Shown here in pieces: positions 39,330 through 48,873 of a DNA stretch of 64,000 bases (its first letter is position 1; each line of letters starts with the position of its first letter). A program made the translations under genes and the position numbers. The notes beneath the pieces are model-generated. The model was not told the DNA's origin. It did no database searches and saw nothing but the letters and a program-made list of their open reading frames with translations. The DNA comes from Sphingomonadaceae bacterium (GTDB lineage Bacteria > Pseudomonadota > Alphaproteobacteria > Sphingomonadales > Sphingomonadaceae), in NCBI GenBank assembly GCA_947473355.1, contig CANJCQ010000001.1:186001-250000 (forward strand), in the 5' to 3' direction.

Positions 39330-40544
39330 ATGCAGTACAAGTCGATTTCCGCCGATGGTCACGTCAACGAGCCGCCCGAGCTGTGGGTCAAGAACCTGCC
39401 GGCCAAGTTTCGCGATCGCGGACCGCGGATCATCGAAACGGTCAAGACCAAGGGCCATGCATGGATCATGGAAGGCCAGACCAGGCCTTCGCCGATGGGC
39501 TTCAGCTCGATGTACACCCGCGGGTCAAAGCGTTTTGACCGTGCGTCGCTGATCGACAGTTTCAAGCAGATCAAGGAGCGCGGCGTCCGTTACGAGGACG
39601 TTTTTCCCGGATCCTATGATGCCAAGGAACGCATCAAGGAACTCATCGAGGACGAAACCGACGCAGAGGTGATCTTCAACGGCGTGCAGACCGTGTGGAA
39701 CGGCATCAAGCTGTGCCCGGATAAGGAACTGAGCCTTGCCTGTTACAAGGTCTATAATGACTGGATGGTCGAATTCCAGGAAACCGATCCGACCCGCTTC
39801 ATCTGCAATGCCACGCTGCCGACCACTGGCCTGAAGGATTGCATGGAGGAACTGCGCCGCTGCGTCGACATGGGGCTGCGTACGGTCCAGCTCGAAGCCT
39901 ATCCAAGCGGCGATTTCGCCAATCCCACGCCCGAAGACGACAAGTTCTGGGCGATGTGCCAGGAAATGGACATCCCGGTGAACCTGCATGTTCAGTTCTT
40001 CTTCCCGGCGGGCGACCTCCTGTCCAAGCCCACTGCGGACGCGGTTGCCGAGATGAAGCAGAAAATGAAGACCACCCGCGGTCTGGATATCTCTGCCGGA
40101 CACTTCAATACTGTCGTCCAGCGCCTGACTTCCACCGGTGTGTTCGAGCGGTTCCCGAAGCTCAAGTTCATCGGTTCGGAAGTCCACGCAGGCTGGGTGC
40201 CCTATTTCATGGAGAAGTGGGACGAATCAGTGCGTCGCAACCGCTCCGAATGGACCCAGCCGCTGTTGCCCAGCGAGTATGTCAACCGCAACGTCTGGTT
40301 CGTCTATACCGTTGACGAAATGGGTGCCGAGAACCGCTATAACATCGGCGTCGACAAGATGATGTGGGGCCCCGATTTCCCGCACAGCTCAAGCTGCTGG
40401 CCGATGGACTATCAGGTTGGGCGCGAGGTTCTGGAGCGCTCCGGGGCGACCGAAAGCGAGATCGAGCGCATCATGTGGAAGACCTGCGCCGATATCTTCA
40501 AATTGCCTTATGACGAGCCGAGCAGGATCAGCAAGGCCGCGTGA
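39330..40544 (+). CDS. Amidohydrolase-2 family metal-dependent hydrolase
   Basis: SISADGHVNEPPELWVKNLPAKFRDRGPR; MMWGPDFPHSSSCWP. Confidence 0.88.
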   Translation: MQYKSISADGHVNEPPELWVKNLPAKFRDRGPRIIETVKTKGHAWIMEGQTRPSPMGFSSMYTRGSKRFDRASLIDSFKQIKERGVRYEDVFPGSYDAKERIKELIEDETDAEVIFNGVQTVWNGIKLCPDKELSLACYKVYNDWMVEFQETDPTRFICNATLPTTGLKDCMEELRRCVDMGLRTVQLEAYPSGDFANPTPEDDKFWAMCQEMDIPVNLHVQFFFPAGDLLSKPTADAVAEMKQKMKTTRGLDISAGHFNTVVQRLTSTGVFERFPKLKFIGSEVHAGWVPYFMEKWDESVRRNRSEWTQPLLPSEYVNRNVWFVYTVDEMGAENRYNIGVDKMMWGPDFPHSSSCWPMDYQVGREVLERSGATESEIERIMWKTCADIFKLPYDEPSRISKAA

Positions 40545-40608
40545 CAATCGATGCCGGGGCACGGTGCCCCGGCATTTCGCAGATGACAATCGGCAGGAAG
40601 CGGAGACG

Positions 40609-43101
40609 ATGACTGGAGCTTGTGCTGGACTCAGAGTGCTCGACCTGAGCACGGGCTATGCCGGCAAGATCGCCACCATGGTTCTGGCGGACTTTGGCGC
40701 CGAGGTCATACGTGTCGAACCGGCTGGAGGCGATCCCAGCTGGGAAGAGCCTGCGGCACTCCTCGTCAACCGCGGGAAAAAGAGCATTGATCTCGATCTG
40801 CTTTCCGCCCCGGGGCAGGCGGATCTCAGGCGGCTGCTGCCAAGCGTCGATGTTGTTATGGAAATGTTCACGCCCAAAGAGGCCGATGCGCGCGGGATCT
40901 CCCACAAGGAATTCGCGAAGATCAATCCGGGGCTGGTGCATTGCACGCTCACGGGTTTCGGACGCAAGGGCCCCTATGCGGAAGTGAAGGCCGACGACGC
41001 ACTGGTGCTGGCGAAAGCCGGGATCATGCGCGATCAGTCGGGCTGGCATCAGGATCGGACCCGGCCGATATTCCGCTCCGGCAAGGACGGCACCCATTTT
41101 TCCGGGATGATCGCCATTCAGGGAATTCTCGCAGCGCTGCGCGTGCGCGACCTGACGGGCAGGGGCCAGCATGTCGAGACCAACATGCTGGCCGCCTTGT
41201 CCTGCCGCCAGAATCCTGACGTGCGCTGGATGCTGCGGGTGGGCGAGGATCTGCCGCACGAAACCGTTGGCGACAATGTCGAAACTGGCCAGATGGCACT
41301 GCCGCATCATCTCGATCCGCGTCTGCCATCGCTTTCGGGCATCCGAGTCGAAACCAAGGATGGCAAGTACCTCGTCCATAGTCAGAGCGAACCCCATTTC
41401 TTCCCGGCCTGGATCAAGACGATCGGGATGGAGTGGATCTGGGACGACGAGCGCTACAAGGGCGCTCCCTACAAATGGGCTAATACCGACGATCGTGACT
41501 ACCTGATTGCCCTGGTGCGCGAACGCATGAAGGAGCGCACTGCTGACGAGTGGATGGAAGCCTATCTCGCCAACGGCAATGTGTGCGGCGATGTCATCCA
41601 GACGACCACGGAATCGCTCAGCCATCCGCAGTCAATCGCGGGGGGCTGGATCGTGACCATCGAGGATCCGCGCGTGGGCCCGATCTTGCAGGTTGGGCCG
41701 CTGGCCTGCATCCGCAAGGCAGGCGCCAAGGTGGATCGGCCCGCGCCGCTGCCTGGAGCTGATACCGATGCGATCCTGAATGGCGAGATCAAGCCGATCG
41801 CAGGGACTCCGACTGGGGTTACCCTTTCCAGGCCGCTTGAAGGCGTGACGATTGTCGAATGCGCATATTACTATGCGACGCCTTTCGGAACTGCGCTGCT
41901 GGCCGAACTGGGTGCGCGGATCATCAAAGTCGAGCCAGTCCAGGGTGATCCCTATCGGCGCCTCGCGGTGAGCGAGGATCCGGTAAAGTCGCTTGGTCAC
42001 AACAACATGGCCCGCGCGATGCAGGGCAAGCAGAGCATCTGCATCAACATGAAGGATGAGCGGGGCAAGAAAGTCCTGCATCAGATCATCGCGAAGGCGG
42101 ACATGTTCATCCACAATTTTCGCGAAGGCGTGCCCGAGAAGCTGGGCATCGACGAGGCCACGCTGCGGCAGATCAATCCCGGCATCGTTTATGAATATGG
42201 CGCGTCCTATGGCAGCAAGGGGCCTTACAGCCGCCAGCCGGCGATTGACCCCGTGATTGCCGCCTATGCCGGGACGACGGCCTATCAGGTGGGCGAGGGC
42301 AATGAACCGCTGACCGAGCGCGGCGCCGATCCAGTCGCCGGCAGTTCCTCTTCCGCCGCAATGATGATGGGCCTGTTCGCCCGGCATCGCACCGGCGAGG
42401 GGCAATATGTCGAGCCGGCGATGATTGTCTCGAACATATACCTCAATTTCCTCGACGCGCTGGATTATCCAGGCAAACCCTCGCGGCGGCCAATCGATGC
42501 GCTGGAGCGCGGCATCGGCGCGACCTATCGCCTGTTCGAGACGGCGCGGGTTGCGAAAGACACGCCCCTGCCGCCCTTCGCCAACCAGAACCCGCACTGG
42601 GTGTTTCTGGCGGTCGACAGGGGTGACGAGTTCGTCCGCCTGTGCAACGCAGTGGGCCGCGATGACATCGCCGACGACACGCGCTTCGCCTCGGAGCAGA
42701 GCCGCTGGGACAATCGCGAAGCGCTGGCAGCATTGCTCGAGCCCCTGTTCCAGACCCGCACGGCGCAGGATTGGGAAGACAGCCTGCTTGCTGCTGGAGT
42801 TGGCTGCATCGTGGCAGATGCCATGTCGAACTTCGCGTTCCTCTATGAAGACTCGCAAGCCAAGGCTCTCGGCCTGACGACCGAAATCGAACATCCCAGC
42901 ATCGGACGTTACTATCGGCACACGCCGCTGCTGCATTTCTCGCAGACGCCGGGCGTTGCCACCTGCATGTCGACGCTAGGTGAATTCACCCGGCAGATAC
43001 TCGCCGAGCACGGTTACGACGCGAATGCAATGGAAGAACTCCGCGCTGCTGGCGTGGTTTCCTGGCCGCAAGCGGCCGAGAACCTCGTCGCTGCGGAATA
43101 G
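40609..43101 (+). CDS. Tandem-fused CaiB/BaiF CoA-transferase (two class III domains)
   Basis: 831 aa; first module GLRVLDLSTGYAGKIATMVLADFGAEVIRVEPAGGDPS, second module GVTIVECAYYYATPFGTALLAELGARIIKVEPVQGDPYR. Confidence 0.9.
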   Translation: MTGACAGLRVLDLSTGYAGKIATMVLADFGAEVIRVEPAGGDPSWEEPAALLVNRGKKSIDLDLLSAPGQADLRRLLPSVDVVMEMFTPKEADARGISHKEFAKINPGLVHCTLTGFGRKGPYAEVKADDALVLAKAGIMRDQSGWHQDRTRPIFRSGKDGTHFSGMIAIQGILAALRVRDLTGRGQHVETNMLAALSCRQNPDVRWMLRVGEDLPHETVGDNVETGQMALPHHLDPRLPSLSGIRVETKDGKYLVHSQSEPHFFPAWIKTIGMEWIWDDERYKGAPYKWANTDDRDYLIALVRERMKERTADEWMEAYLANGNVCGDVIQTTTESLSHPQSIAGGWIVTIEDPRVGPILQVGPLACIRKAGAKVDRPAPLPGADTDAILNGEIKPIAGTPTGVTLSRPLEGVTIVECAYYYATPFGTALLAELGARIIKVEPVQGDPYRRLAVSEDPVKSLGHNNMARAMQGKQSICINMKDERGKKVLHQIIAKADMFIHNFREGVPEKLGIDEATLRQINPGIVYEYGASYGSKGPYSRQPAIDPVIAAYAGTTAYQVGEGNEPLTERGADPVAGSSSSAAMMMGLFARHRTGEGQYVEPAMIVSNIYLNFLDALDYPGKPSRRPIDALERGIGATYRLFETARVAKDTPLPPFANQNPHWVFLAVDRGDEFVRLCNAVGRDDIADDTRFASEQSRWDNREALAALLEPLFQTRTAQDWEDSLLAAGVGCIVADAMSNFAFLYEDSQAKALGLTTEIEHPSIGRYYRHTPLLHFSQTPGVATCMSTLGEFTRQILAEHGYDANAMEELRAAGVVSWPQAAENLVAAE

Positions 43102-43135
43102 GTTTAATCGAACAAAGGTTGATGGGGCGCCGACA

Positions 43136-44359
43136 ATGGCGGTTGGTCCGATAGTGAATACGGAAGGCATGGAAATGGCAGAAAAGAACAAGTTCAAGCT
43201 GATCTCGGCAGACGCGCACATCGTCGAGCCTGCCGATATTTTCGAAAAGTATTTGCCCGCCGAGTTCAGGGCGAGTGCACCGGTGCTGAAAGACTACAAG
43301 GGCGGCAGCGCGTGGTTCGTTGCCGACGATATCGAACCGGTAGTGCTTCCGCGAACCACCAAGACCGGGTCGGGTTACCGCGAGGGCACGCCGCTCAGCA
43401 CCGATGGGCCGATCGCCTATTCCGATGTGCTGCCAGCGCTCTACGATCCGGCCGAACGCCTCAAGGCGCAATATACCGACAGTATCGATGCCGAGGTCCT
43501 CTATCCGACGCCGGGTCTGTGGGACGCGGTGAAGATGCTTGATGACAACGCGCTCAAGCTGGCGCTCGTCAAGGCATACAACAACTGGATCGCTGATTTC
43601 TGTGCCTATGCACCTGATCGCCTGATCGGCCTCGGGATCGTTCCGACGTCTTCGGTCGAGGACGCCCGTGACGAAGCTCAGCGTGTCGCCAGCGAACTGG
43701 GGCTGCGCGGCATGGTCCTGGGGGCTTTCCCCAGCGGCGCGGCGGTCGGCGGCAACCCCGATGACGATCCATTCTGGGAAGTGGTCGACCGGACGGGCCT
43801 CGTCATCAGCATCCATGTCGCCATCGGTAACGACCAGTCGACCATGCCGTTTGGTGGGATTGGCGGCGGTGAGAAGCCCCAGATGACTAATGCTGTTCAG
43901 CCGATGGTCGCCTCAGGCTTCTTCGACCGCTTCGAGAACGTGCGCCTTGTTCTGGCCCACGCCGATGCAGGCTGGGCGATCCACTGGCTCGAATTCAGCG
44001 ACATGTATTTCCTGCGCCACCGGCACCTGTCCAACTATGTATTGAAGCACGAGGACCGGTTGCTCAGCGATTATATCCGCCGCCACATATGGTTCACCTT
44101 CCATCATGATGCCACTTGCGTCAGGAACCGGCACAACCTGGGCCCGGCCCATCTCATGTGGGCCAGTCACTTTCCCTATGACGATACGAACTGGCCAGAT
44201 AATCGCCAGCAGGCCACCCGTGTCACGGCAGAAGCTCCCGAAGGTGTCCGGGATAACCTGCTGGCCGGAAATGTTGCCCGCCTCTATCGTCTGCCTGGAT
44301 TTGAACAGGGTTTCGAAGAGGCGGCGCTCAAGGAATTCGTGCCCCTGGTTCATTACTGA
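43136..44359 (+). CDS. Amidohydrolase-2 family metal-dependent hydrolase
   Basis: KLISADAHIVEPADIFEKYLPAEFRASAP; LMWASHFPYDDTNWPDN. Confidence 0.88.
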   Translation: MAVGPIVNTEGMEMAEKNKFKLISADAHIVEPADIFEKYLPAEFRASAPVLKDYKGGSAWFVADDIEPVVLPRTTKTGSGYREGTPLSTDGPIAYSDVLPALYDPAERLKAQYTDSIDAEVLYPTPGLWDAVKMLDDNALKLALVKAYNNWIADFCAYAPDRLIGLGIVPTSSVEDARDEAQRVASELGLRGMVLGAFPSGAAVGGNPDDDPFWEVVDRTGLVISIHVAIGNDQSTMPFGGIGGGEKPQMTNAVQPMVASGFFDRFENVRLVLAHADAGWAIHWLEFSDMYFLRHRHLSNYVLKHEDRLLSDYIRRHIWFTFHHDATCVRNRHNLGPAHLMWASHFPYDDTNWPDNRQQATRVTAEAPEGVRDNLLAGNVARLYRLPGFEQGFEEAALKEFVPLVHY

Positions 44360-44401
44360 TCCGGTGGTCCTGCACTGAAAATTTGAACAGAAGGCAAGGC
44401 A

Positions 44402-45277
44402 ATGCGCGTTATCGATGTCGATCCCAAATTGCTCCGGGACTATTCAGCAGCTGCGATCCGTTCCGGGGTCGAGGCCTGGACCCACATGGAGGCAGAGTTC
44501 GTCGGCGATATCGACGGGCTGATGGACACGCTGGTGCCTGGTGTGCCCTATGCCTACACCATCGTGCCCCAGGTGCTGGATGACGGGAGCGTGAAATCTC
44601 CCGTCATTTCCACCTATGACGAGATCCGCGAGTGCTACAAATTCGTGCGCGGGCGCAGCGCTCTGCTCTCGGGCGAGCCGCTGCTCGACATCAACAGCAG
44701 CTGGTACACCTTTCACGAGAATGTGAACCGAGGCCAGGTGCGCGGTCAGGACAAAATCACCGAAAGCTATACGATCGCCATTTTCCCGGGCTCGACCAGC
44801 AAGGGCATCACCGGCGAGCTGGTCTGGGCGAAGTATCCGAAAGCCACGCTTGGCCCCCGCGTCGAAGGAGAAGATGCGATGCTGGAAGGCGAGACCGCGC
44901 GCCGCCACTTGCTCGCACAGCATAAGGTCTATCTCGACGGCTGGCGCGCCAACGATCCCGAAGCCATCCTTGCCCACATGCATGATGGCGTTCAGGCCAA
45001 TGTCCGCGACTATGTGAACGATACCGGGACACTGATCGGCCTCGAGAGCAAGGATGACTATCGCACCTACCTCAAGGCGTTTTTCGGCAAATACGAAGTG
45101 CTCAAAGTCGATTATCTCCACCGAGTGATGCAGGAGTGGTACCTGTTCGCGGAGACCCGGGTGGAAATGCGTGACCGGGAAGGCAAGGCGCTGGCTTTCA
45201 ACAGCGCCGACTTCTTCGTGCCCGCGCGCAACAACCAGATCATCGTCCAGACTGGTCACGGGACCGATCTGGCCTAA
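44402..45277 (+). CDS. SnoaL/NTF2-like domain protein
   Basis: C-terminal half HLLAQHKVYLDGWRANDPEAILAHMHDGVQANVRDYVNDTG... Confidence 0.55.
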   Translation: MRVIDVDPKLLRDYSAAAIRSGVEAWTHMEAEFVGDIDGLMDTLVPGVPYAYTIVPQVLDDGSVKSPVISTYDEIRECYKFVRGRSALLSGEPLLDINSSWYTFHENVNRGQVRGQDKITESYTIAIFPGSTSKGITGELVWAKYPKATLGPRVEGEDAMLEGETARRHLLAQHKVYLDGWRANDPEAILAHMHDGVQANVRDYVNDTGTLIGLESKDDYRTYLKAFFGKYEVLKVDYLHRVMQEWYLFAETRVEMRDREGKALAFNSADFFVPARNNQIIVQTGHGTDLA

Positions 45278-45349
45278 ATATGCGGGCCAATACCGGCCGA
45301 ATAAGGTTTGCGTGTCAGTGGAAGCAATAGCAGACCAAGGGAGACTTGA

Positions 45350-46204
45350 ATGCGCGAGCGAGTAGGCCGGGTCGAAGGTAAGGTCGCAATCGTCACTGGC
45401 GCCGGATCGGTGCCAGGTCCTGGCTATGGCACGGGCAAGGCCATTTCTATCGCGCTGGCGCGGGAAGGTGCCAGGCTGGTCCTCGTCGATCTGTTTCCCG
45501 AGCGCGCCGAGGAATCCAAAGCGGAAATCGAGGCCGAGGGCGGCGAGGCGATCGTAGTCAAGGCCGATTGCACCAAGTGGCGCGATTGCGGGAACATGGT
45601 GATCGAAGCGCTCGATGCCTTTGGCCGGGTCGATATCCTGGTCAACAACCTCGGCCTCGCATCGCCGGGCACGGTCACCGAGATGTACGAGCGCGATTGG
45701 GACCGGGTGTTCGATATCAACCTGCGCACGGTGTTCCTGGCTTGCAAGGCGGCCATTCCGGTGATGCTGGGCCAGCAATCCGGTGCAGTGATCAACCTCT
45801 CGTCGATGTCGGCGCAGCGCCCCGGGCGCACCATCGCCTATAGCGCGGCCAAGGCCGGTGTCGAGGCGATGACCTTCGATATGGCCTATGCCTATGGCCG
45901 CAAGGGTGTGCGGGTGAACTGCGTGATGCCCGGCAATATCGGTACGCCGATTGCGATGAACGTGCTCAAGAGCTTCCCCGGCTACCAGACGAATCTGAAG
46001 ATGCGCGAACGTTGCGGCATGCTCGGCATTCCCGGCGATGCCTGGGACATCGCAAATGCGGTTGTCTATCTCGCAAGTGATGAGGCGAAATTCATCACTG
46101 GTGTGACCCTGCCGGTTGATGCAGGCATGCTGCGCACCACGGGCATGTCGATGGTGAGCGAGATCCGTGCGATCATCGAAGAAGAATACCAAGAGGATAG
46201 CTGA
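45350..46204 (+). CDS. SDR family oxidoreductase
   Basis: GKVAIVTGAGSVPGPGYGTGKAISIALAREGARLVLVDLFPE; AYSAAKAGVEAMT. Confidence 0.9.
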   Translation: MRERVGRVEGKVAIVTGAGSVPGPGYGTGKAISIALAREGARLVLVDLFPERAEESKAEIEAEGGEAIVVKADCTKWRDCGNMVIEALDAFGRVDILVNNLGLASPGTVTEMYERDWDRVFDINLRTVFLACKAAIPVMLGQQSGAVINLSSMSAQRPGRTIAYSAAKAGVEAMTFDMAYAYGRKGVRVNCVMPGNIGTPIAMNVLKSFPGYQTNLKMRERCGMLGIPGDAWDIANAVVYLASDEAKFITGVTLPVDAGMLRTTGMSMVSEIRAIIEEEYQEDS

Positions 46205-46209
46205 CGATC

Positions 46210-47601
46210 ATGGCTGTGGGCGAGGGAGAGACAGTTTCGGGCGGCAGGCTGGTCACGCGCGAGCTGGCCGAATGGGTCGCGTCGCTGCGCTATGAGGATT
46301 TGCCAGCCGATGTCGCCGCCGAGGCGGGAAGGGCGCTGGTCGATTTTCTGGGCGAATGCCTGTTCGTCGGCGGCACCAAGCCGCTTGGCCAGCAGATCGC
46401 CCAGTTCTGCGCGATCAACGGCGGGGGGCAGCCCGAAGCGACGATTATCGCGCTGGGCAAGAAGACGCTGGTCTCTCGTGCGGCGCTGGCCAATGGCACC
46501 ATGGCGCTCGGCTTCGAATATGCCGACTACGGTGCGGGCAGCCGGCCCTATCCGTTCTCGGTCAACGGCCCGTTGTGCCTTGCCGAATTTCGCAAGCTTT
46601 CGGGCAAGCAACTCTCTCTGGCAATCGTCGTCGGCTACGAAGTGATGTGGCGCACCTTCCGGGGCATGCACCCGGCGGGCCACACTGGTTTCTACACCCC
46701 GGCGGTCTATGGCACGCTGGGTTCGGGCGCAGCTTGTGCCGCACTGCTGGGGCTTGATGCCGATCACACTCAGGCGGCGATCAACTTTGCCGCCGGGCTG
46801 ACCGGGGGGTCGTTCCAGGGACACGAGGAAGGCTCGTGGCAGCGCTGCCTCAACGGCGGCATCGCCGGGGAGCGCGGTGTGACCGCGGCGATGCTGGCAG
46901 AAAGCGGCTATGAGGCGAGCAAGATGGGGCTGGAAGGCATCCAGGGCTTTGCCGCCTCGTTCGGCGACAAGACCGTGCGCTGCGATGCCATGTTCGAAGG
47001 GCTGGGCGAAAGCTTCATCATCAAGCAGCGCTGGGTGAAGGCCTATCCGATGAACACCACGCTGCATGCCCCCACCGAAGCGCTGCTCAAGGTGATGGCG
47101 GACAACAATCTTCATCACAGCGAAATCGCGGAGATTTCGGCGGCCTGGCAAAAGGTCGAGCCGTTTCTGGCCAAGCACAAGGTTTCGACTGTGGTTTCGG
47201 CGCAGGCCAGCCTGCCCTTTGCGCTCGCCATGGCCGCCGTGCGCCGCAAGGTGACCATTGACGAATTCACCGATGAGACAGTGAACGATCCCGATATCCA
47301 GGGCCTGATCCCCAAGGTCACCGTGACCCAGGATCTGGAACTTTACCAGCGGGTCAAGAACTCGATGCCGGGCCGCGTCACCGTTCGCACCAAGGATGGC
47401 CGCGAATTCACCGATGAAGTACTCTATCCGCGCGGAAATCCCTCGAATCCCTTGAGCGAGGCCGAGTTCAAGCACAAGTTCATGGAAATGGCCGAGCGCG
47501 TGCTAGGGCACGATCAGGCGGACGAGCTTTACAACCGGGCAATTGCGCTCACCGACATCGCGGACGTTTCCGAACTGGCGCCGCTGTTCGCCCGCAAATA
47601 G
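46210..47601 (+). CDS. MmgE/PrpD family protein (copy 1, divergent active-site region)
   Basis: LAEWVASLRYEDLPADVAAEAGRALVDFLGECLFVGG; GSGAACAALLGLDADHTQAAINFAAGLTGGSFQGHEEGSWQ. Confidence 0.85.
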   Translation: MAVGEGETVSGGRLVTRELAEWVASLRYEDLPADVAAEAGRALVDFLGECLFVGGTKPLGQQIAQFCAINGGGQPEATIIALGKKTLVSRAALANGTMALGFEYADYGAGSRPYPFSVNGPLCLAEFRKLSGKQLSLAIVVGYEVMWRTFRGMHPAGHTGFYTPAVYGTLGSGAACAALLGLDADHTQAAINFAAGLTGGSFQGHEEGSWQRCLNGGIAGERGVTAAMLAESGYEASKMGLEGIQGFAASFGDKTVRCDAMFEGLGESFIIKQRWVKAYPMNTTLHAPTEALLKVMADNNLHHSEIAEISAAWQKVEPFLAKHKVSTVVSAQASLPFALAMAAVRRKVTIDEFTDETVNDPDIQGLIPKVTVTQDLELYQRVKNSMPGRVTVRTKDGREFTDEVLYPRGNPSNPLSEAEFKHKFMEMAERVLGHDQADELYNRAIALTDIADVSELAPLFARK

Positions 47602-47622
47602 GTTTTATCAGGAGTCTGTCCG

Positions 47623-48873
47623 ATGGGCATGAATGCAATCGAGAAAATTCTGGCCAAGCGGTCCGGCCAGGCCATTGTCAAACCCGGCGATGTGGTAGTG
47701 GTCGATGTCGATACCGCTGTGTCATTCGATGCGGGCAAACCTTTCATCAAGAAGATCCACAATCCCGACATGCTGGTGCTGCTGCACGACCATATGGTGC
47801 CCGCGCCAACGCTCGATGCCGCTAATGGTGCCAAGTCGATGCGCGAATTCGCCGCCAAGTTCAATGTGAAGAACTATTTCCCGGTCGGCCGACACGGTAT
47901 CAGCCACGTACTTGTGGCCGAGGAGGGGCTGGCACTGCCCGGCAATATCCTGGTCAACGGCGATTCCCACACCTGCTCGTCAGGCGCGCTCAATTGCCTT
48001 GCGCGCGGCATGGGGCCCTCCGAAATGACCTACATCATGTGCAAGGGGAAGACCTGGTACATCGTCGGGCCGACCACCAAGGTGGTGCTCGAAGGCGATC
48101 TGCCCGAAGGCGTCTATCCGCGCGATGTGATCCACTATCTGGCCGGCCAACATGGCGATTTCGCCGGGCGCAATCTTGAATGGTATGGGCCGGGCCTTGA
48201 AAAGATCGGCATGGACGGCCGCCTGACCATGGCGACAATCTCTGCGGAACTCTCGGTCGATTTCTCGCTGTTCCCCTATGACAAGGTGCTTGCCGACTAT
48301 CTCGACGGCCGCGCCAAGCGCCCGTTCGAGCCTTCGTTCCCCGATGACGATGCCGAATATGAGCAGGTTATCACCATCAACCTGTCCGAGCTGGAACCGC
48401 AGGTCGTCCTGCCAAACAAGGTGGCATGGAACTCGAAGCCGATCAGCGAAGTTGTGGGCAAGCGGGTCGATCAGGCCTTCATCGGTTCCTGCGCCAATGG
48501 CCGGCTCAGTGATTTCAAGATCGCGGCGGATATTGTGCGCGGCAAGAAGGTCGCCGAAGGCACCCGCTTCATCATCACACCTGGAAGCCAGGACGTGATG
48601 CGGCGAGCCGTCAAGGCGGGCTATGTCGAGACCCTCCTGGAGGCCGGCGCGGTGGTGACCAATTCAACCTGCGGCGCCTGCTATGGCGGCCATATGGGCC
48701 TGCTGGCCGACGGCGAGGTCTGCATCACCGCCTCGACGCGCAATTTCAAGGGCCGCATGGGCAGCGCCTCGGCGGAAATCTACATGGGCTCGCCGGCGAC
48801 GGTGGCCGCATCGGCAATCGCGGGGGTTATCACCGATCCGCGCACTGTCCAGAAGGTCGAGGAACTGGCATGA
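47623..48873 (+). CDS. Aconitase/LeuC-like hydro-lyase large subunit ([4Fe-4S])
   Basis: NGDSHTCSSGALNCLARGMGPSEM; FIGSCANGRLSDFKIAADIV; NSTCGACYGGHMGLLADGEVCITASTRNFKGRMGS. Confidence 0.92.
   Translation: MGMNAIEKILAKRSGQAIVKPGDVVVVDVDTAVSFDAGKPFIKKIHNPDMLVLLHDHMVPAPTLDAANGAKSMREFAAKFNVKNYFPVGRHGISHVLVAEEGLALPGNILVNGDSHTCSSGALNCLARGMGPSEMTYIMCKGKTWYIVGPTTKVVLEGDLPEGVYPRDVIHYLAGQHGDFAGRNLEWYGPGLEKIGMDGRLTMATISAELSVDFSLFPYDKVLADYLDGRAKRPFEPSFPDDDAEYEQVITINLSELEPQVVLPNKVAWNSKPISEVVGKRVDQAFIGSCANGRLSDFKIAADIVRGKKVAEGTRFIITPGSQDVMRRAVKAGYVETLLEAGAVVTNSTCGACYGGHMGLLADGEVCITASTRNFKGRMGSASAEIYMGSPATVAASAIAGVITDPRTVQKVEELA

Noticed and set aside
41632-47475. Long - strand ORFs 41632..42936, 44444..46192 and 46066..47475
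   Set aside because: Antisense to the CaiB fusion, SnoaL/SDR and PrpD genes, which have strong family motifs
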